64,000 bases of DNA, taken from contig NZ_CP021324.1 in NCBI RefSeq assembly GCF_002156965.1, positions 880,681 to 944,680 on the forward strand. Reading direction: 5' to 3'. The translations under genes and the position numbers were made by a program. The notes beneath the pieces are model-generated. The model was not told the origin of the DNA. It did no database searches and saw only the letters and a program-made list of their open reading frames with translations. This document shows, piece after piece, positions 52,106 to 60,929 of this stretch (its first letter is position 1; every line of letters begins with the position of its first letter). The stretch is from Candidatus Nitrosomarinus catalina (GTDB lineage Archaea > Thermoproteota > Nitrososphaeria > Nitrososphaerales > Nitrosopumilaceae).

Positions 52106-53506
52106 TTATCCTACAGAATCATCCATTTCTAATTTAATGAGTCTGTTTAGTTCAACTGCATATTCCATAGGTAATTCTTTTGTAAATGGCTCCATAAACC
52201 CATTAACAATTAAAGATAATGCATCTTCTTCACTAAATCCTCTAGACATAAGATAGAAAATTTGATCATCACCAATTTTTCCGACGGTAGCTTCGTGAGT
52301 GATTGTTGCATCCTCTTGATCAATTACCATGTATGGGTATGTATCAGTTTTTGAAGTATCATCTAGTAGTAAAGCATCACATCTAACAGTTGATTTCACA
52401 TTAGTAGCTCCTTTGGCTACATTTAGCATTCCTCGGTAAGTTGAACGACCATCCATTCTACTTACAGATTTGGATGTAACTTTAGAAGTTGTGTTTGGTG
52501 CAAGATGTACCATTTTAGCTCCAGTATCTTGATGTTGTCCTTTACCTGCAAATGCAATAGACAAGGTTTCACCATATGCTCTTTCGCCCATCAAATAAAC
52601 ACCAGGATATTTCATTGTTAATTTACTTCCAATGTTTCCATCAATCCATTCAACCGTAGCTCCCTCATATGCATAAGCACGTTTTGTTACAAGATTGTAA
52701 ACATCAGAACTCCAATTTTGGATTGTAGTGTATCTTAATTTTGCATCTTTATGTGCAACTAGTTCAACAACTGCAGAGTGAAGAGATTCTGACGAATAAA
52801 CTGGAGCAGTACAACCCTCAATGTAGTGTACTTCTGCACCCTCATCAACAATGATCAAAGTTCTTTCAAATTGACCAATATTTTCTGCATTAATTCTAAA
52901 GTATGCTTGTAAAGGCATGTCAATATGAACACCTGGTGGGACATAGATGAATGAACCACCACTCCATACTGCACTGTTTAGTGCTGCAAATTTGTTATCC
53001 TCTGGAGGAATAATTTTACCAAAGTATTTTTTGAAAATTTCAGGATGGTCAATTAATGCTTGATCAGTATCTAGAAACAAAACACCTTGTTTTGCTAAAT
53101 CTTCTCTTAGACTATGATAAACAACTTCAGATTCATATTGTGCACCAACACCTGCCAAAAATTTCTTTTCAGCTTCAGGAATTCCGAGTTTATCAAAAGT
53201 ATTTTTAACATTGTCTGGAACATCATCCCAATTCTTTTCAGTTTTATCAGATGCTTTAGCATAATAGTAAATATTTTGGAAATCAATAACACTAAGATCT
53301 CCACCCCAAGTTGGCATTGGTTTTTCCATAAAGACTTCATAAGATCTAATTCGAAAGTCAAGCATCCATTGTGGCTCATTTTTCATTTTACTAATTTCGA
53401 TTACAGTTTCTTTAGAAAGTCCTTTTTTACTTAGGTGGACATACATTTCTGTAGAATCTTTAAAGTCATATTTTGTATAATCAATGTCAATATTTTCTGT
53501 TGTCAT
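52106..53506 (-). CDS. sufB: Fe-S assembly scaffold SufB
   Basis: A 466-residue Suf[46 protein letters not shown] and the C-terminal [39 protein letters not shown] are diagnostic, and a Cys lies in [19 protein letters not shown]. It is first in the operon sufB-sufD-Rieske-sufS-sufU. A TATA-like box lies about 20 bp upstream and a 12-bp palindrome further upstream. Confidence 0.96.
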   Translation of the reverse strand: MTTENIDIDYTKYDFKDSTEMYVHLSKKGLSKETVIEISKMKNEPQWMLDFRIRSYEVFMEKPMPTWGGDLSVIDFQNIYYYAKASDKTEKNWDDVPDNVKNTFDKLGIPEAEKKFLAGVGAQYESEVVYHSLREDLAKQGVLFLDTDQALIDHPEIFKKYFGKIIPPEDNKFAALNSAVWSGGSFIYVPPGVHIDMPLQAYFRINAENIGQFERTLIIVDEGAEVHYIEGCTAPVYSSESLHSAVVELVAHKDAKLRYTTIQNWSSDVYNLVTKRAYAYEGATVEWIDGNIGSKLTMKYPGVYLMGERAYGETLSIAFAGKGQHQDTGAKMVHLAPNTTSKVTSKSVSRMDGRSTYRGMLNVAKGATNVKSTVRCDALLLDDTSKTDTYPYMVIDQEDATITHEATVGKIGDDQIFYLMSRGFSEEDALSLIVNGFMEPFTKELPMEYAVELNRLIKLEMDDSVG

Positions 53507-53521
53507 GATTGAGATAACCCC

Positions 53522-53533
53522 GTTATATTATAA
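53522..53533 (-). promoter_or_regulatory. TATA box for the suf operon
   Basis: On the minus strand TTTATAATATAA is centred about 22 bp before the sufB ATG at 53506, giving a leaderless mRNA. The divergent gap to purE is 216 bp. Confidence 0.5.
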
Positions 53534-53562
53534 ATACATGAGGAAAAATAGGCAAAGCTAAA

Positions 53563-53574
53563 TAGCTATAGCTA
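53563..53574. promoter_or_regulatory. 12-bp palindrome upstream of sufB, candidate operator
   Basis: TAGCTATAGCTA is a perfect palindrome about 30 bp upstream of the sufB TATA box. It overlaps a direct repeat AGCTAAAT (53556-53563 and 53570-53577). The symmetric sequence suggests a dimeric regulator site for suf or for the divergent purE. Confidence 0.4.
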
Positions 53575-53722
53575 AATTCCAATCTCAAATTCATTTTAGT
53601 AAAAGAGATCCATATCCACCATAGAATACTAAAGAAAACATTCACGACAAAGAAAAATCAAGAGGTAAAAAATTGGATCAACAAATGTAATTCTTAATTA
53701 CTCTCTAGTTTTTTGTAGTAAT

Positions 53723-54298
53723 ATGAAATATTCTGAAAAGCCCCTAGTTGGAATAATTATGGGTTCTAGTTCAGATAGCAGAATTATGCAAGCAGCTGCA
53801 GAAATTCTAGATGAGTATAAAATCAAACATGAAGATCAAATTGTTTCCGCACATAGAACACCTGCACGATTAGAAGAATATGCAAAACATGCCGAAAAAA
53901 TAGGATTAAAAATTATAATTGCAGGTGCAGGAGGAGCTGCACACCTACCAGGAATGATTGCATCGCACACAACAATTCCAGTAATAGGAGTTCCAATTCT
54001 AGTGTACAATGACAAGCATCCAAAAAAAACAGATACAGCTAAATTTTCGGCATTTGGAGGATTGGATTCACTGTTATCAATCACCGAAATGCCATCAGGT
54101 TCACCAGTTGTAGCAGTTGGAGTAAACAAAGCAGGAAATGCAGGAATATATGCAATGAAAATACTTGCAAACGAATTTACAGATTTGAAAAAGAAATTAA
54201 AACAACATAAACTAGATCAACACAATTCTGTTATGAAAGAGTCAGACAAATTAAAAACTGAAGGTCTTTCAAAATTTGCTAAAAAAAAATTCAAGTAA
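53723..54298 (+). CDS. purE: N5-carboxyaminoimidazole ribonucleotide mutase
   Basis: A 191-residue PurE. GIIMGSSSDSRIMQAA at the N-terminus, VSAHRTPARLEEYA, and GAGGAAHLPGMIASHTTIPVIGVP are all present, as is GVNKAGNAGIYA. It acts in purine synthesis. The last 25 residues are a basic tail (KKFK end). purK is not adjacent. It converges on hemD 2 bp away. Confidence 0.95.
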   Translation: MKYSEKPLVGIIMGSSSDSRIMQAAAEILDEYKIKHEDQIVSAHRTPARLEEYAKHAEKIGLKIIIAGAGGAAHLPGMIASHTTIPVIGVPILVYNDKHPKKTDTAKFSAFGGLDSLLSITEMPSGSPVVAVGVNKAGNAGIYAMKILANEFTDLKKKLKQHKLDQHNSVMKESDKLKTEGLSKFAKKKFK

Positions 54299-54300
54299 TT

Positions 54301-55098
54301 TTAAGTTGAAAGAGTAATTTTCATCTCATCAAATGCACCTGCAACAGTATGAACTTCTGCAACAGAATTTTTGACTTTAAATTTTTTTAATTCATCAGAA
54401 GTGAATGGTCCAATAGAAACCACAGATAATTTTTCAAGATTTTCAAGCAATACGTCCTCAGAATAATCTTTAGACATTATTTCAAAGAAACCCCTAACAG
54501 ATGATGCGCTAGTGAATACAACGCCATCAACTTTATTTTTAGAAAATAATTCTCTAAATCCATTCCATTGGGTCGTATCTCTAAATGCACAAACATCATA
54601 CAAATGAATTTCTAAAACATCAATTCCAATTTTGGAAAGTAATTCTTTTAGAAAAGGAGTAGAAGCACCACTACGTGGAACAATTACTTTTTTTCCAACT
54701 GCATTAAGCTTAGTGAATTCTTCCCCAACACCAACTGAAGAATAAGTTGTTGGTTGGTGATTAACTTTGATTCCTTCAGCCTCCAAAGTAAGGGAAGTTT
54801 TAGGTCCTACAGACATTACAATAGTATTTGCAACTGCTAATTGTAATTTTTCAAGTTTTCCTAATTGTTTTGCAGTGTCAAATAGCAGTTTAACAGCTTT
54901 CGAACTCATAAAAACAGAATAATCAGGATTGTATTTTTCAACAGATTCTAAAAATTCATCAACAATTTTTTCGCCTTTACTAACTAATTCAATAGTAGGT
55001 AATGCAATAGGAGTTGCACCATTATCTTGCGCCAGTGAAATAAATTCAGTAGCGTCATCTTGTGAACGTGTAATCGCAATAGTTTTGCCGCTAAGCAT
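54301..55098 (-). CDS. hemD: Uroporphyrinogen-III synthase
   Basis: 265 residues from ATG 55098, which overlaps the cobA stop as TAATG; a GTG at 55107 is the longer alternative. The fold is typical of HemD: AITRSQDDATEF at the N-terminus, FMSSKAVKLLF, PRSGAST, VVFTSASSVRGFFE and SIGPFTSDELKKF. It closes the ring of hydroxymethylbilane to uroporphyrinogen III. It is last in the ars-hem operon. Confidence 0.87.
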   Translation of the reverse strand: MLSGKTIAITRSQDDATEFISLAQDNGATPIALPTIELVSKGEKIVDEFLESVEKYNPDYSVFMSSKAVKLLFDTAKQLGKLEKLQLAVANTIVMSVGPKTSLTLEAEGIKVNHQPTTYSSVGVGEEFTKLNAVGKKVIVPRSGASTPFLKELLSKIGIDVLEIHLYDVCAFRDTTQWNGFRELFSKNKVDGVVFTSASSVRGFFEIMSKDYSEDVLLENLEKLSVVSIGPFTSDELKKFKVKNSVAEVHTVAGAFDEMKITLST

Positions 55099-55838
55099 TA
55101 TTTCCACCCGATAACATCAGACAAATCAACGACATTTCCAATAATGATATTTGTAGGTGGAATCATCTTATGTTCTTTAACTTTTTTTGCAATATTGGTT
55201 ACATTACCTTTAATCATTTTTTGTTGAGGAGTGGTTCCATTTTGGATTACAGCTACAGGTGTTTTTTTATCCATTCCACCTGCTATCAACTGCTTACAAA
55301 TTACATCAATTCTAGATAATCCCATCATAATTACAATTGTGTCAACAGATTTGGCTAAATTTTTCCATTTAACAATTTCTTGTTTCTTTTCAGGATCCTC
55401 ATGACCTGTCACAAAAACAACTGATGAAGCATATTTTCTATGAGTCAAAGGAATTCCAGCGTATGTGGCAGAACCAATTCCAGATGTAATTCCAGGTACA
55501 ATTTCATATTTTACTTTATGATCTTTTAGAAATTCAGCTTCTTCTCCTCCGCGTCCAAAAATAATTGGATCACCACCCTTTAGTCTAACAACATGTTTTG
55601 TAGATTTTGCATATTCAACCATTAAATCATTTGTGCCATTTTGATGACTTGTATCATCACCTACTGAACGACCAACATAGACTTTTTTTGCAGTTTTAGG
55701 AATCATAGAAACAATTTTCTTGCTTACCAATCTATCATACAAAACAACATCAGCTTTTTGGATTAATTCAACGGCCCTCATAGTAATTAATTTACTATCT
55801 CCAGGTCCGGCTCCAACAAGATACACTTTTCCAGTCAT
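55098..55838 (-). CDS. cobA: Uroporphyrinogen-III C-methyltransferase (SUMT)
   Basis: A 246-residue SAM methyltransferase. VYLVGAGPGDSKLITMRAVE at the N-terminus, YDRLVSK, RLKGGDPIIFGRGGEE and YAGIPLTHR are diagnostic. It makes precorrin-2, feeding siroheme, and through SirC and AhbAB the haem route, as well as cobalamin. It overlaps hemC by 4 bp (ATGA). Confidence 0.95.
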   Translation of the reverse strand: MTGKVYLVGAGPGDSKLITMRAVELIQKADVVLYDRLVSKKIVSMIPKTAKKVYVGRSVGDDTSHQNGTNDLMVEYAKSTKHVVRLKGGDPIIFGRGGEEAEFLKDHKVKYEIVPGITSGIGSATYAGIPLTHRKYASSVVFVTGHEDPEKKQEIVKWKNLAKSVDTIVIMMGLSRIDVICKQLIAGGMDKKTPVAVIQNGTTPQQKMIKGNVTNIAKKVKEHKMIPPTNIIIGNVVDLSDVIGWK

Positions 55839-56770
55839 GTCTTATTCCATTCCTCCACTTTTTCCCTCCAATTTAATGCAAGATCATTGATTCCTTTACT
55901 ACGCAACTCTTCGCCTACCTGTTTACCCAATAATTTAGGATTATTTTTATCTCCAGATTTTGTTACTTCTAGAGATTGTTTACCATCAACTGAGAAAGCA
56001 TATACGGTAAGATCCATCACATCTCCATCAGATTTGGCATAAGCACCTAAAGGGAATCTACATCCAGAATCAATGTAATCAGACAGTGCACGTTCAGCCT
56101 CAATTTCCAATCGGGAATCAGCATCTTCAATTTTTTTAAGCATTTCAATCGTTTGAACATCATCAGTTCTTGCAACTATTGCAATAGCGCCTTGACCAGG
56201 AGAAGGTGAAAAATCATCTACAGATAGAGGAGTGAAATTGACATCAACTCCTAATCTAGAAATTCCTGCTTGTGCAAGTACAATAGCATCATAATTTTCG
56301 CCAGATACTTTATTGATTCGAGTCTCAATATTTCCTCTAATTGGTTTAACAGTTACATCAGATCTTTGTCGAGAAACCTGAACAGCTCTACGTAATGAAC
56401 TTGTACCAATTACAGAACCAGGTTTTATTTTATCTAAAGATGAATCATCAGACGAAATAAAAACATCGTTAACTTTTTCACGTTTTGGAATAGATGCAAT
56501 AATTAAATTATCAGCTAATTCAGAAGGGACGTCTTTAAGACTATGTACTGCAAAATCAATTTCTTTTGCTGCAACTGCCTTGTCAATTTCTTTTTCAAAA
56601 ATTCCTTTTTGTTCAATTGTAAATAGAGGTCTTGTATCAGTATCGCCTTTAGTAGTAATTGGTTTAATTTCATATTCACAATCAGAATTTACTTTTTTTA
56701 GTTCTGAAATAACCCAATTTGTTTGGGCCATAGATAATTTACTGCCTCGTGCACCAACTACATATTTCAA
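55835..56770 (-). CDS. hemC: Porphobilinogen deaminase
   Basis: A 311-residue enzyme. VGARGSKLSMAQTNWV at the N-terminus, SLRRAVQVSRQR, FSPSPGQGAIAI, and the dipyrromethane cofactor Cys in DSGCRFPLGAYA. It polymerises four porphobilinogens. The start is TTG 56770 in a TTGA overlap with hemL. Confidence 0.95.
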   Translation of the reverse strand: MKYVVGARGSKLSMAQTNWVISELKKVNSDCEYEIKPITTKGDTDTRPLFTIEQKGIFEKEIDKAVAAKEIDFAVHSLKDVPSELADNLIIASIPKREKVNDVFISSDDSSLDKIKPGSVIGTSSLRRAVQVSRQRSDVTVKPIRGNIETRINKVSGENYDAIVLAQAGISRLGVDVNFTPLSVDDFSPSPGQGAIAIVARTDDVQTIEMLKKIEDADSRLEIEAERALSDYIDSGCRFPLGAYAKSDGDVMDLTVYAFSVDGKQSLEVTKSGDKNNPKLLGKQVGEELRSKGINDLALNWREKVEEWNKT

Positions 56771-58044
56771 TTCTTCACCGACTTTAATGCACTATGATAT
56801 GCATCTAATGTTTTGTTTAGATCATTTTCAGTATGAGCATCAGATAAGAAAACAACTTCAAATTGAGATGGTGGAATAAAGACACCTTCTTTCAATAGAG
56901 TTCGGAACAATTTCTGGAATTTTTTACCATCTGCTTTTTTAGATGTTTTAGAGTCAATTACAGGCTTGTGTGTAAAGAAAATTTGAAACATTGAGGCTGT
57001 AAAATTGATTTGGTGAGGAATTTTCATATCAGTAGCCATGTCATCCAGGGCAGTTGAAAATAGTAAATTAAATCTTTCAAGTTTTGAATAGAGTTTATTT
57101 TTCATTTTGTTAATTGTCTTAATAGAACTGATTGCAGCACTAACAGAAATTGGATTTCCAGCAAAAGTACTTGCTTGGTAAACTTTTCCACCAGGAGATA
57201 ATAGGTTCATTATTTCTTTTTTACCACCGACAGCTGAAATTGTAAATCCATTACTCAGAGCTTTAGCTAAAGTAGTGATATCAGGTCTGATACCAAAGTG
57301 TTCCTGTGCTCCACCAGGAGAGACTCTAAAACCAGTTACCACTTCATCAAAAATTAATGGAATATTATTTTCTTTAGTGATTTTTCTCAGATCTGAAAGG
57401 AAATTTTTTTCAGGTAAAATTAATCCCATGTTAGCTAAAATTGGTTCGACAATCACTCCAGCAATATCTTTATTTTTAGAAATTGTTTTTTCTAGCGATT
57501 CAATATTGTTATACTCAACAACTAGAGTATTCTTTGAAACTTCATCCAATCCACCATCAGAAACAGAAATTCCATTATGTGCAGAACCAGAGCCCGCCTT
57601 AACTAATACAGAATCATGTGCACCATGATAACATCCTTCAAATTTAATAATTTTTTTCTTTTTTGTATAACCGCGTGCTAATCTAATTGCAGTCATTGTA
57701 GCTTCACCACCAGTATTCATTAATCTCACTTTATCCATTGAAGGGAAATTACCAAGAATCAATTTGGATAATTCGATTTCAGATGCAGTAGGAGTGCAAT
57801 ACAGTGTTCCCTTTGAAAGTTGTTTAGTGACAGAATCCAGAATCTCTTTTCTACGATGTCCTAATAGTAACGCGCCATATGCGTTACAAAAATCAATGTA
57901 GCGAGTATTATCTTCATCCCAAATGTATGCACCATTAGCCTTTTTTGTAAAAAATGGATAAGGATCAAAATATCTAACAGGGCTATTTACGCCTGACGGA
58001 GTAACTTTTTTGGAATCAGTAAATAATTTTCGAGATTTGGACAT
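56767..58044 (-). CDS. hemL: Glutamate-1-semialdehyde 2,1-aminomutase
   Basis: 425 residues from ATG 58044; TTG 58050 is an alternative overlapping the aquaporin stop. GVNSPVRYFDPYP, GCYHGAHDSVLVKAGSG, FDEVVTGFRVSPGGAQE and the PLP lysine region TTLAKALSNGFTISAVGG identify the enzyme. It makes aminolevulinate from the HemA product. It overlaps hemC by 4 bp. Confidence 0.94.
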   Translation of the reverse strand: MSKSRKLFTDSKKVTPSGVNSPVRYFDPYPFFTKKANGAYIWDEDNTRYIDFCNAYGALLLGHRRKEILDSVTKQLSKGTLYCTPTASEIELSKLILGNFPSMDKVRLMNTGGEATMTAIRLARGYTKKKKIIKFEGCYHGAHDSVLVKAGSGSAHNGISVSDGGLDEVSKNTLVVEYNNIESLEKTISKNKDIAGVIVEPILANMGLILPEKNFLSDLRKITKENNIPLIFDEVVTGFRVSPGGAQEHFGIRPDITTLAKALSNGFTISAVGGKKEIMNLLSPGGKVYQASTFAGNPISVSAAISSIKTINKMKNKLYSKLERFNLLFSTALDDMATDMKIPHQINFTASMFQIFFTHKPVIDSKTSKKADGKKFQKLFRTLLKEGVFIPPSQFEVVFLSDAHTENDLNKTLDAYHSALKSVKN

Positions 58045-58046
58045 AT

Positions 58047-58751
58047 TCAATCTACAACATGGTCATTATTATTCCTAATTTGTGCTCTTTGGGCTTGGAA
58101 TTTACCTCGAAATACAAATGCCGCAATTATAGTTCCAACAAAAGGAGCAGTCCAATACAGCCACAAATCATCAAATGTTCCAGACAACAATGCAGGGGCA
58201 AGAGCCCTAGCAGGATTCATGGATGCACCAGAAATAAAAGCCAAAAACAAAATATCCAATGCAACAATTCCACCAATTGCAACTCCACTAAATCCTCTCA
58301 AACCTTTAGTGTATACAACATAGAAAATTACAGCCATTAACATCAAAGATGCTAAAACTTCCACAGGAAATATCAAAAAGATTGAAAAATCATAATTCGG
58401 GGCATTAGCACCAAGGTTTGGTTTTTCTCCAATAAAGCTTAATACAAAAAGAGAACCCAACAAGGCACCAATAATTTCTGCAATTAAATAATACAAAACT
58501 TGAATCTTTGTAATGTGTCCTGTAATATAGTATCCAATAGTTACGGCAGGATTAAAATGCGCCAAAGAAATTTTTCCAAATGAATAAACTCCAATTAACA
58601 ATGCAATAAATGGTGCAACAGCTGCAAAAGGAATTCCCAAACTTCCGTCAAAAAATTCAACATCATATACAATTGAACCTGTAGCAAAAACTACAAGAAT
58701 AAAAGTTCCAATTAATTCCACAGTAAAAATTTGTAAATTAGAATAAGTCAT
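58047..58751 (-). CDS. Aquaporin-type channel (MIP family)
   Basis: 234 residues from ATG 58751, overlapping the arsC stop by one base (TGATG). Six membrane helices and two NPA boxes (HFNPAVTIG near 66 and GASMNPARALAP near 180) identify a major intrinsic protein. Lying between arsC and hemL in an arsR-associated operon, it may pass arsenite out of the cell down its gradient, as AqpS does in Sinorhizobium. Water or glycerol transport is the alternative. Confidence 0.9.
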   Translation of the reverse strand: MTYSNLQIFTVELIGTFILVVFATGSIVYDVEFFDGSLGIPFAAVAPFIALLIGVYSFGKISLAHFNPAVTIGYYITGHITKIQVLYYLIAEIIGALLGSLFVLSFIGEKPNLGANAPNYDFSIFLIFPVEVLASLMLMAVIFYVVYTKGLRGFSGVAIGGIVALDILFLAFISGASMNPARALAPALLSGTFDDLWLYWTAPFVGTIIAAFVFRGKFQAQRAQIRNNNDHVVD

Positions 58752-59164
58752 CAAACATCATTTTCAAGTGAATCTAATAAATTCAAAACATCATTTTTAA
58801 TTTGATCTCGAATTTTTCTTACATCATCAATGGATTTTCCCTTAGGATCCTCAACATTCCAATCATCAACAGATTTAACAAACAATGATGGACATGATTC
58901 CTTATCCACACATCCCATGTTGATAGTTTTTTTAGAATTTTCAATCATGGATGAAGATAATAACTGGGGTTGTTGATTTTTCAAATCTATTCCAATTTCA
59001 GCCATTACTGAAACAACCATCGGATTAATGGCAAATGATGGCGAGGTTCCAGCACTAATTACATTGAATCGATTTTTAGCAAATTTTTTAAAAAATGCTT
59101 CAGCCATTTGGCTTCTCCCAGCATTTTCTACGCACACAAATAGAATATTTTTAGAAATATCCAT
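58751..59164 (-). CDS. arsC: Arsenate reductase, low-molecular-weight phosphatase type
   Basis: A 137-residue protein. The active loop C11-X5-R17 (VCVENAGRSQMAEAF) and the redox cysteines C85 and C91 (GCVDKESCPS) match thioredoxin-coupled ArsC (pI258 type). DWNVEDPKGK follows, as in the family. It reduces arsenate to arsenite. It is the first gene of the ars-aqp-hem operon and divergent from arsR. Confidence 0.93.
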   Translation of the reverse strand: MDISKNILFVCVENAGRSQMAEAFFKKFAKNRFNVISAGTSPSFAINPMVVSVMAEIGIDLKNQQPQLLSSSMIENSKKTINMGCVDKESCPSLFVKSVDDWNVEDPKGKSIDDVRKIRDQIKNDVLNLLDSLENDV

Positions 59165-59177
59165 AAAATAACATAAA

Positions 59178-59205
59178 TATCAGTTTATATAAATTTAAAT
59201 TGATA
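59178..59205. promoter_or_regulatory. ArsR operator candidate
   Basis: An imperfect inverted repeat, TATCAGTTTA (59178-59187) and TAAATTGATA (59196-59205), matches at nine of ten positions with an 8-bp spacer. It covers the only gap between arsC and arsR and contains the arsC TATA-like TTTATATAAAC. This is a typical ArsR dimer site, blocking both promoters. Confidence 0.55.
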
Positions 59206-59504
59206 TGAATGGAATTAGTCTTCTAAAATGTATTTGTGATGAGACAAGATTTGAAATTTTAGAATTGTTACAAAAAAATCATGAACTATGTGTAAATGAT
59301 TTTGTGAATGAGTTAAAAAAAGATCAACCACTTGTGTCGCATCATCTTAAAACATTGAAAAAATGCGGAATTGTAAAATCAAGAGACGAAGGGAAAAAAG
59401 CAATGTATACTATAACCAACGAACAACTTTCAAAATTAATTACAAATGTCACAAAGACATCAAAAGAAATTCCAAATCTATGTCTAGATGAAAAATGTTG
59501 TTAA
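59205..59504 (+). CDS. arsR: ArsR-family transcriptional repressor
   Basis: A 99-residue winged-helix protein. CICDETRFEILELL, CVNDFVNELKKDQPLVSHHLKTLKKCGIVKSRDEGKKAMYTI covers the recognition helix and wing. Cysteines at 8, 10 and about 28, plus a C-terminal CLDEKCC cluster, could bind As(III). The usual ELCVCDL motif of alpha3 is changed to ELCVND, so a different metal-sensing site is likely. Confidence 0.9.
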   Translation: MNGISLLKCICDETRFEILELLQKNHELCVNDFVNELKKDQPLVSHHLKTLKKCGIVKSRDEGKKAMYTITNEQLSKLITNVTKTSKEIPNLCLDEKCC

Positions 59505-59803
59505 AATTTTTCAGGACGTAAAACTCCAACGTCACTAACATACAAAACTATTGCAAAATTTGCAAATTGGGTCCTAGATATTTCTTCAGCTACATCTTGT
59601 AATTTCTCTTCCCTCATAATTACTTCAATTTTTATATTTTTTTCATTTTTGAATCCTTGTCCACGCAATCCCCGTGCACCATTTCCATCAACTTCATATT
59701 TTGTATAACCTGTAATTTCATGTTTCTTTAAAATTTCAAGAATATTCTCTTGTGCCAATATCTCACAAGTGATGGTCAATAATTTCACATTGTATAGTTT
59801 CAT
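59501..59803 (-). CDS. PII-like protein, SbtB type
   Basis: A 100-residue PII-fold protein. KLLTITCEILAQENILEILKKHEITGYT, then the T-loop-like region GNGARGLRGQG, resemble SbtB, the PII-like regulator of the bicarbonate carrier SbtA. It overlaps the sbtA-like gene by 4 bp (ATGA), which supports this over a nitrogen PII. It is downstream of its transporter, as in cyanobacteria. Its ligand, cAMP or an adenine nucleotide, is unknown here. Confidence 0.85.
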   Translation of the reverse strand: MKLYNVKLLTITCEILAQENILEILKKHEITGYTKYEVDGNGARGLRGQGFKNEKNIKIEVIMREEKLQDVAEEISRTQFANFAIVLYVSDVGVLRPEKF

Positions 59804-60882
59804 ATCAATCCTCCAGTAATGAAATTGAATAAGTCTATCGTTTCACCTGAATGAAGTATTGAAGACAATGCAAATAACAAAGGCAAGGTAACGATGATGT
59901 TATACGGGAAAGTTATCCCTAAAGCAGATGTAATGTATAGACTGGGCTTTGCCTGAGGAATTGCCTGACGTAAAACTGCAGGAGCTGCAATAAAAGATGC
60001 ACTAGCAAGAAGTAAACCAAACATTACAGAACCACCTAGGCTCAAACCTATAGCAGTTGAAACTAAAACACCAATGACTCCATTGAGTGTAGGTATTAGA
60101 ATTGCAAAAGCAGTAAGAAAGACTCCTACTTTTTTGATATCACCTAATCTCTGACCAGCAATGATACCCATTTCAATCATAAATATTACAATTGCACCAG
60201 TAAACATTTCATCAAATACAATTTTAATTGGTTCAAAACCTTCCTCACCAATAATGTAACCAATTACAATACTACCAAGAAGAATTACAATTGCTTTACC
60301 TGTAATAGACTCATGTAATACTTTAGAAAGTTTTGTTTTTGTTTCATTTAAGCCAACATCAATGTCAGTTGAAGCATCATCTCCAACTGATTTTCTTTTT
60401 GCTCTGATCTGTTTTGATACGGCCATATTTGTCATGAATATTGCCAAAATGAAAGCAAGAGGTTCAAGAACTGCAAGAATTGCGGCAATATATCCTTCAG
60501 AAGTTACACCCTGATTTTTCAAAAAGGACAAACCTACAGAGAAATGTACTGCACCAACTGCACCGTAAGTTGATGCTAGTGCATACGAATCAAAGAGATT
60601 GAATTTACCCAATCTTCGTAAAATTTGATAATGATTCAGTGTAAACAATAAAGAAAGTCCAATTGCGACAAACATTGGTACAAGCATATTTTCAAATCCA
60701 GTATTGCGCATCTCAATTCCACCATGAAGTCCAATTGCAGCTAAAAGATAGATAGGTAAGAATTCAGATATCGCATCAGGAATTTTTAAATCAGATTTTA
60801 TTCTAGCTGCAATAATTCCAAAAAGGAAGAATAAGATAATCGGAGTAAGAAGATTAGCTTGTATCAGTTGTAAAATATCCAT
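59800..60882 (-). CDS. sbtA: SbtA-like sodium-dependent bicarbonate transporter
   Basis: A 360-residue membrane protein with about ten helices in two inverted halves, typical of SbtA (DUF897): FGIIAARIKSDLKIPDAISEFLPIYLLAAIGLHGG in half 1 and VMFGLLLASASFIAAPAVLRQAIPQA in half 2. A charged cytoplasmic loop separates them (about 160-195). Bicarbonate is the carbon source of the thaumarchaeal carbon-fixation cycle, so uptake would fit. The transported ion is inferred from the family. Confidence 0.85.
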   Translation of the reverse strand: MDILQLIQANLLTPIILFFLFGIIAARIKSDLKIPDAISEFLPIYLLAAIGLHGGIEMRNTGFENMLVPMFVAIGLSLLFTLNHYQILRRLGKFNLFDSYALASTYGAVGAVHFSVGLSFLKNQGVTSEGYIAAILAVLEPLAFILAIFMTNMAVSKQIRAKRKSVGDDASTDIDVGLNETKTKLSKVLHESITGKAIVILLGSIVIGYIIGEEGFEPIKIVFDEMFTGAIVIFMIEMGIIAGQRLGDIKKVGVFLTAFAILIPTLNGVIGVLVSTAIGLSLGGSVMFGLLLASASFIAAPAVLRQAIPQAKPSLYITSALGITFPYNIIVTLPLLFALSSILHSGETIDLFNFITGGLI

Positions 60883-60929
60883 TAGTAATGCTTGTGGGAA
60901 AAATTCTGGAAATAAAAATCAATGTAAAA

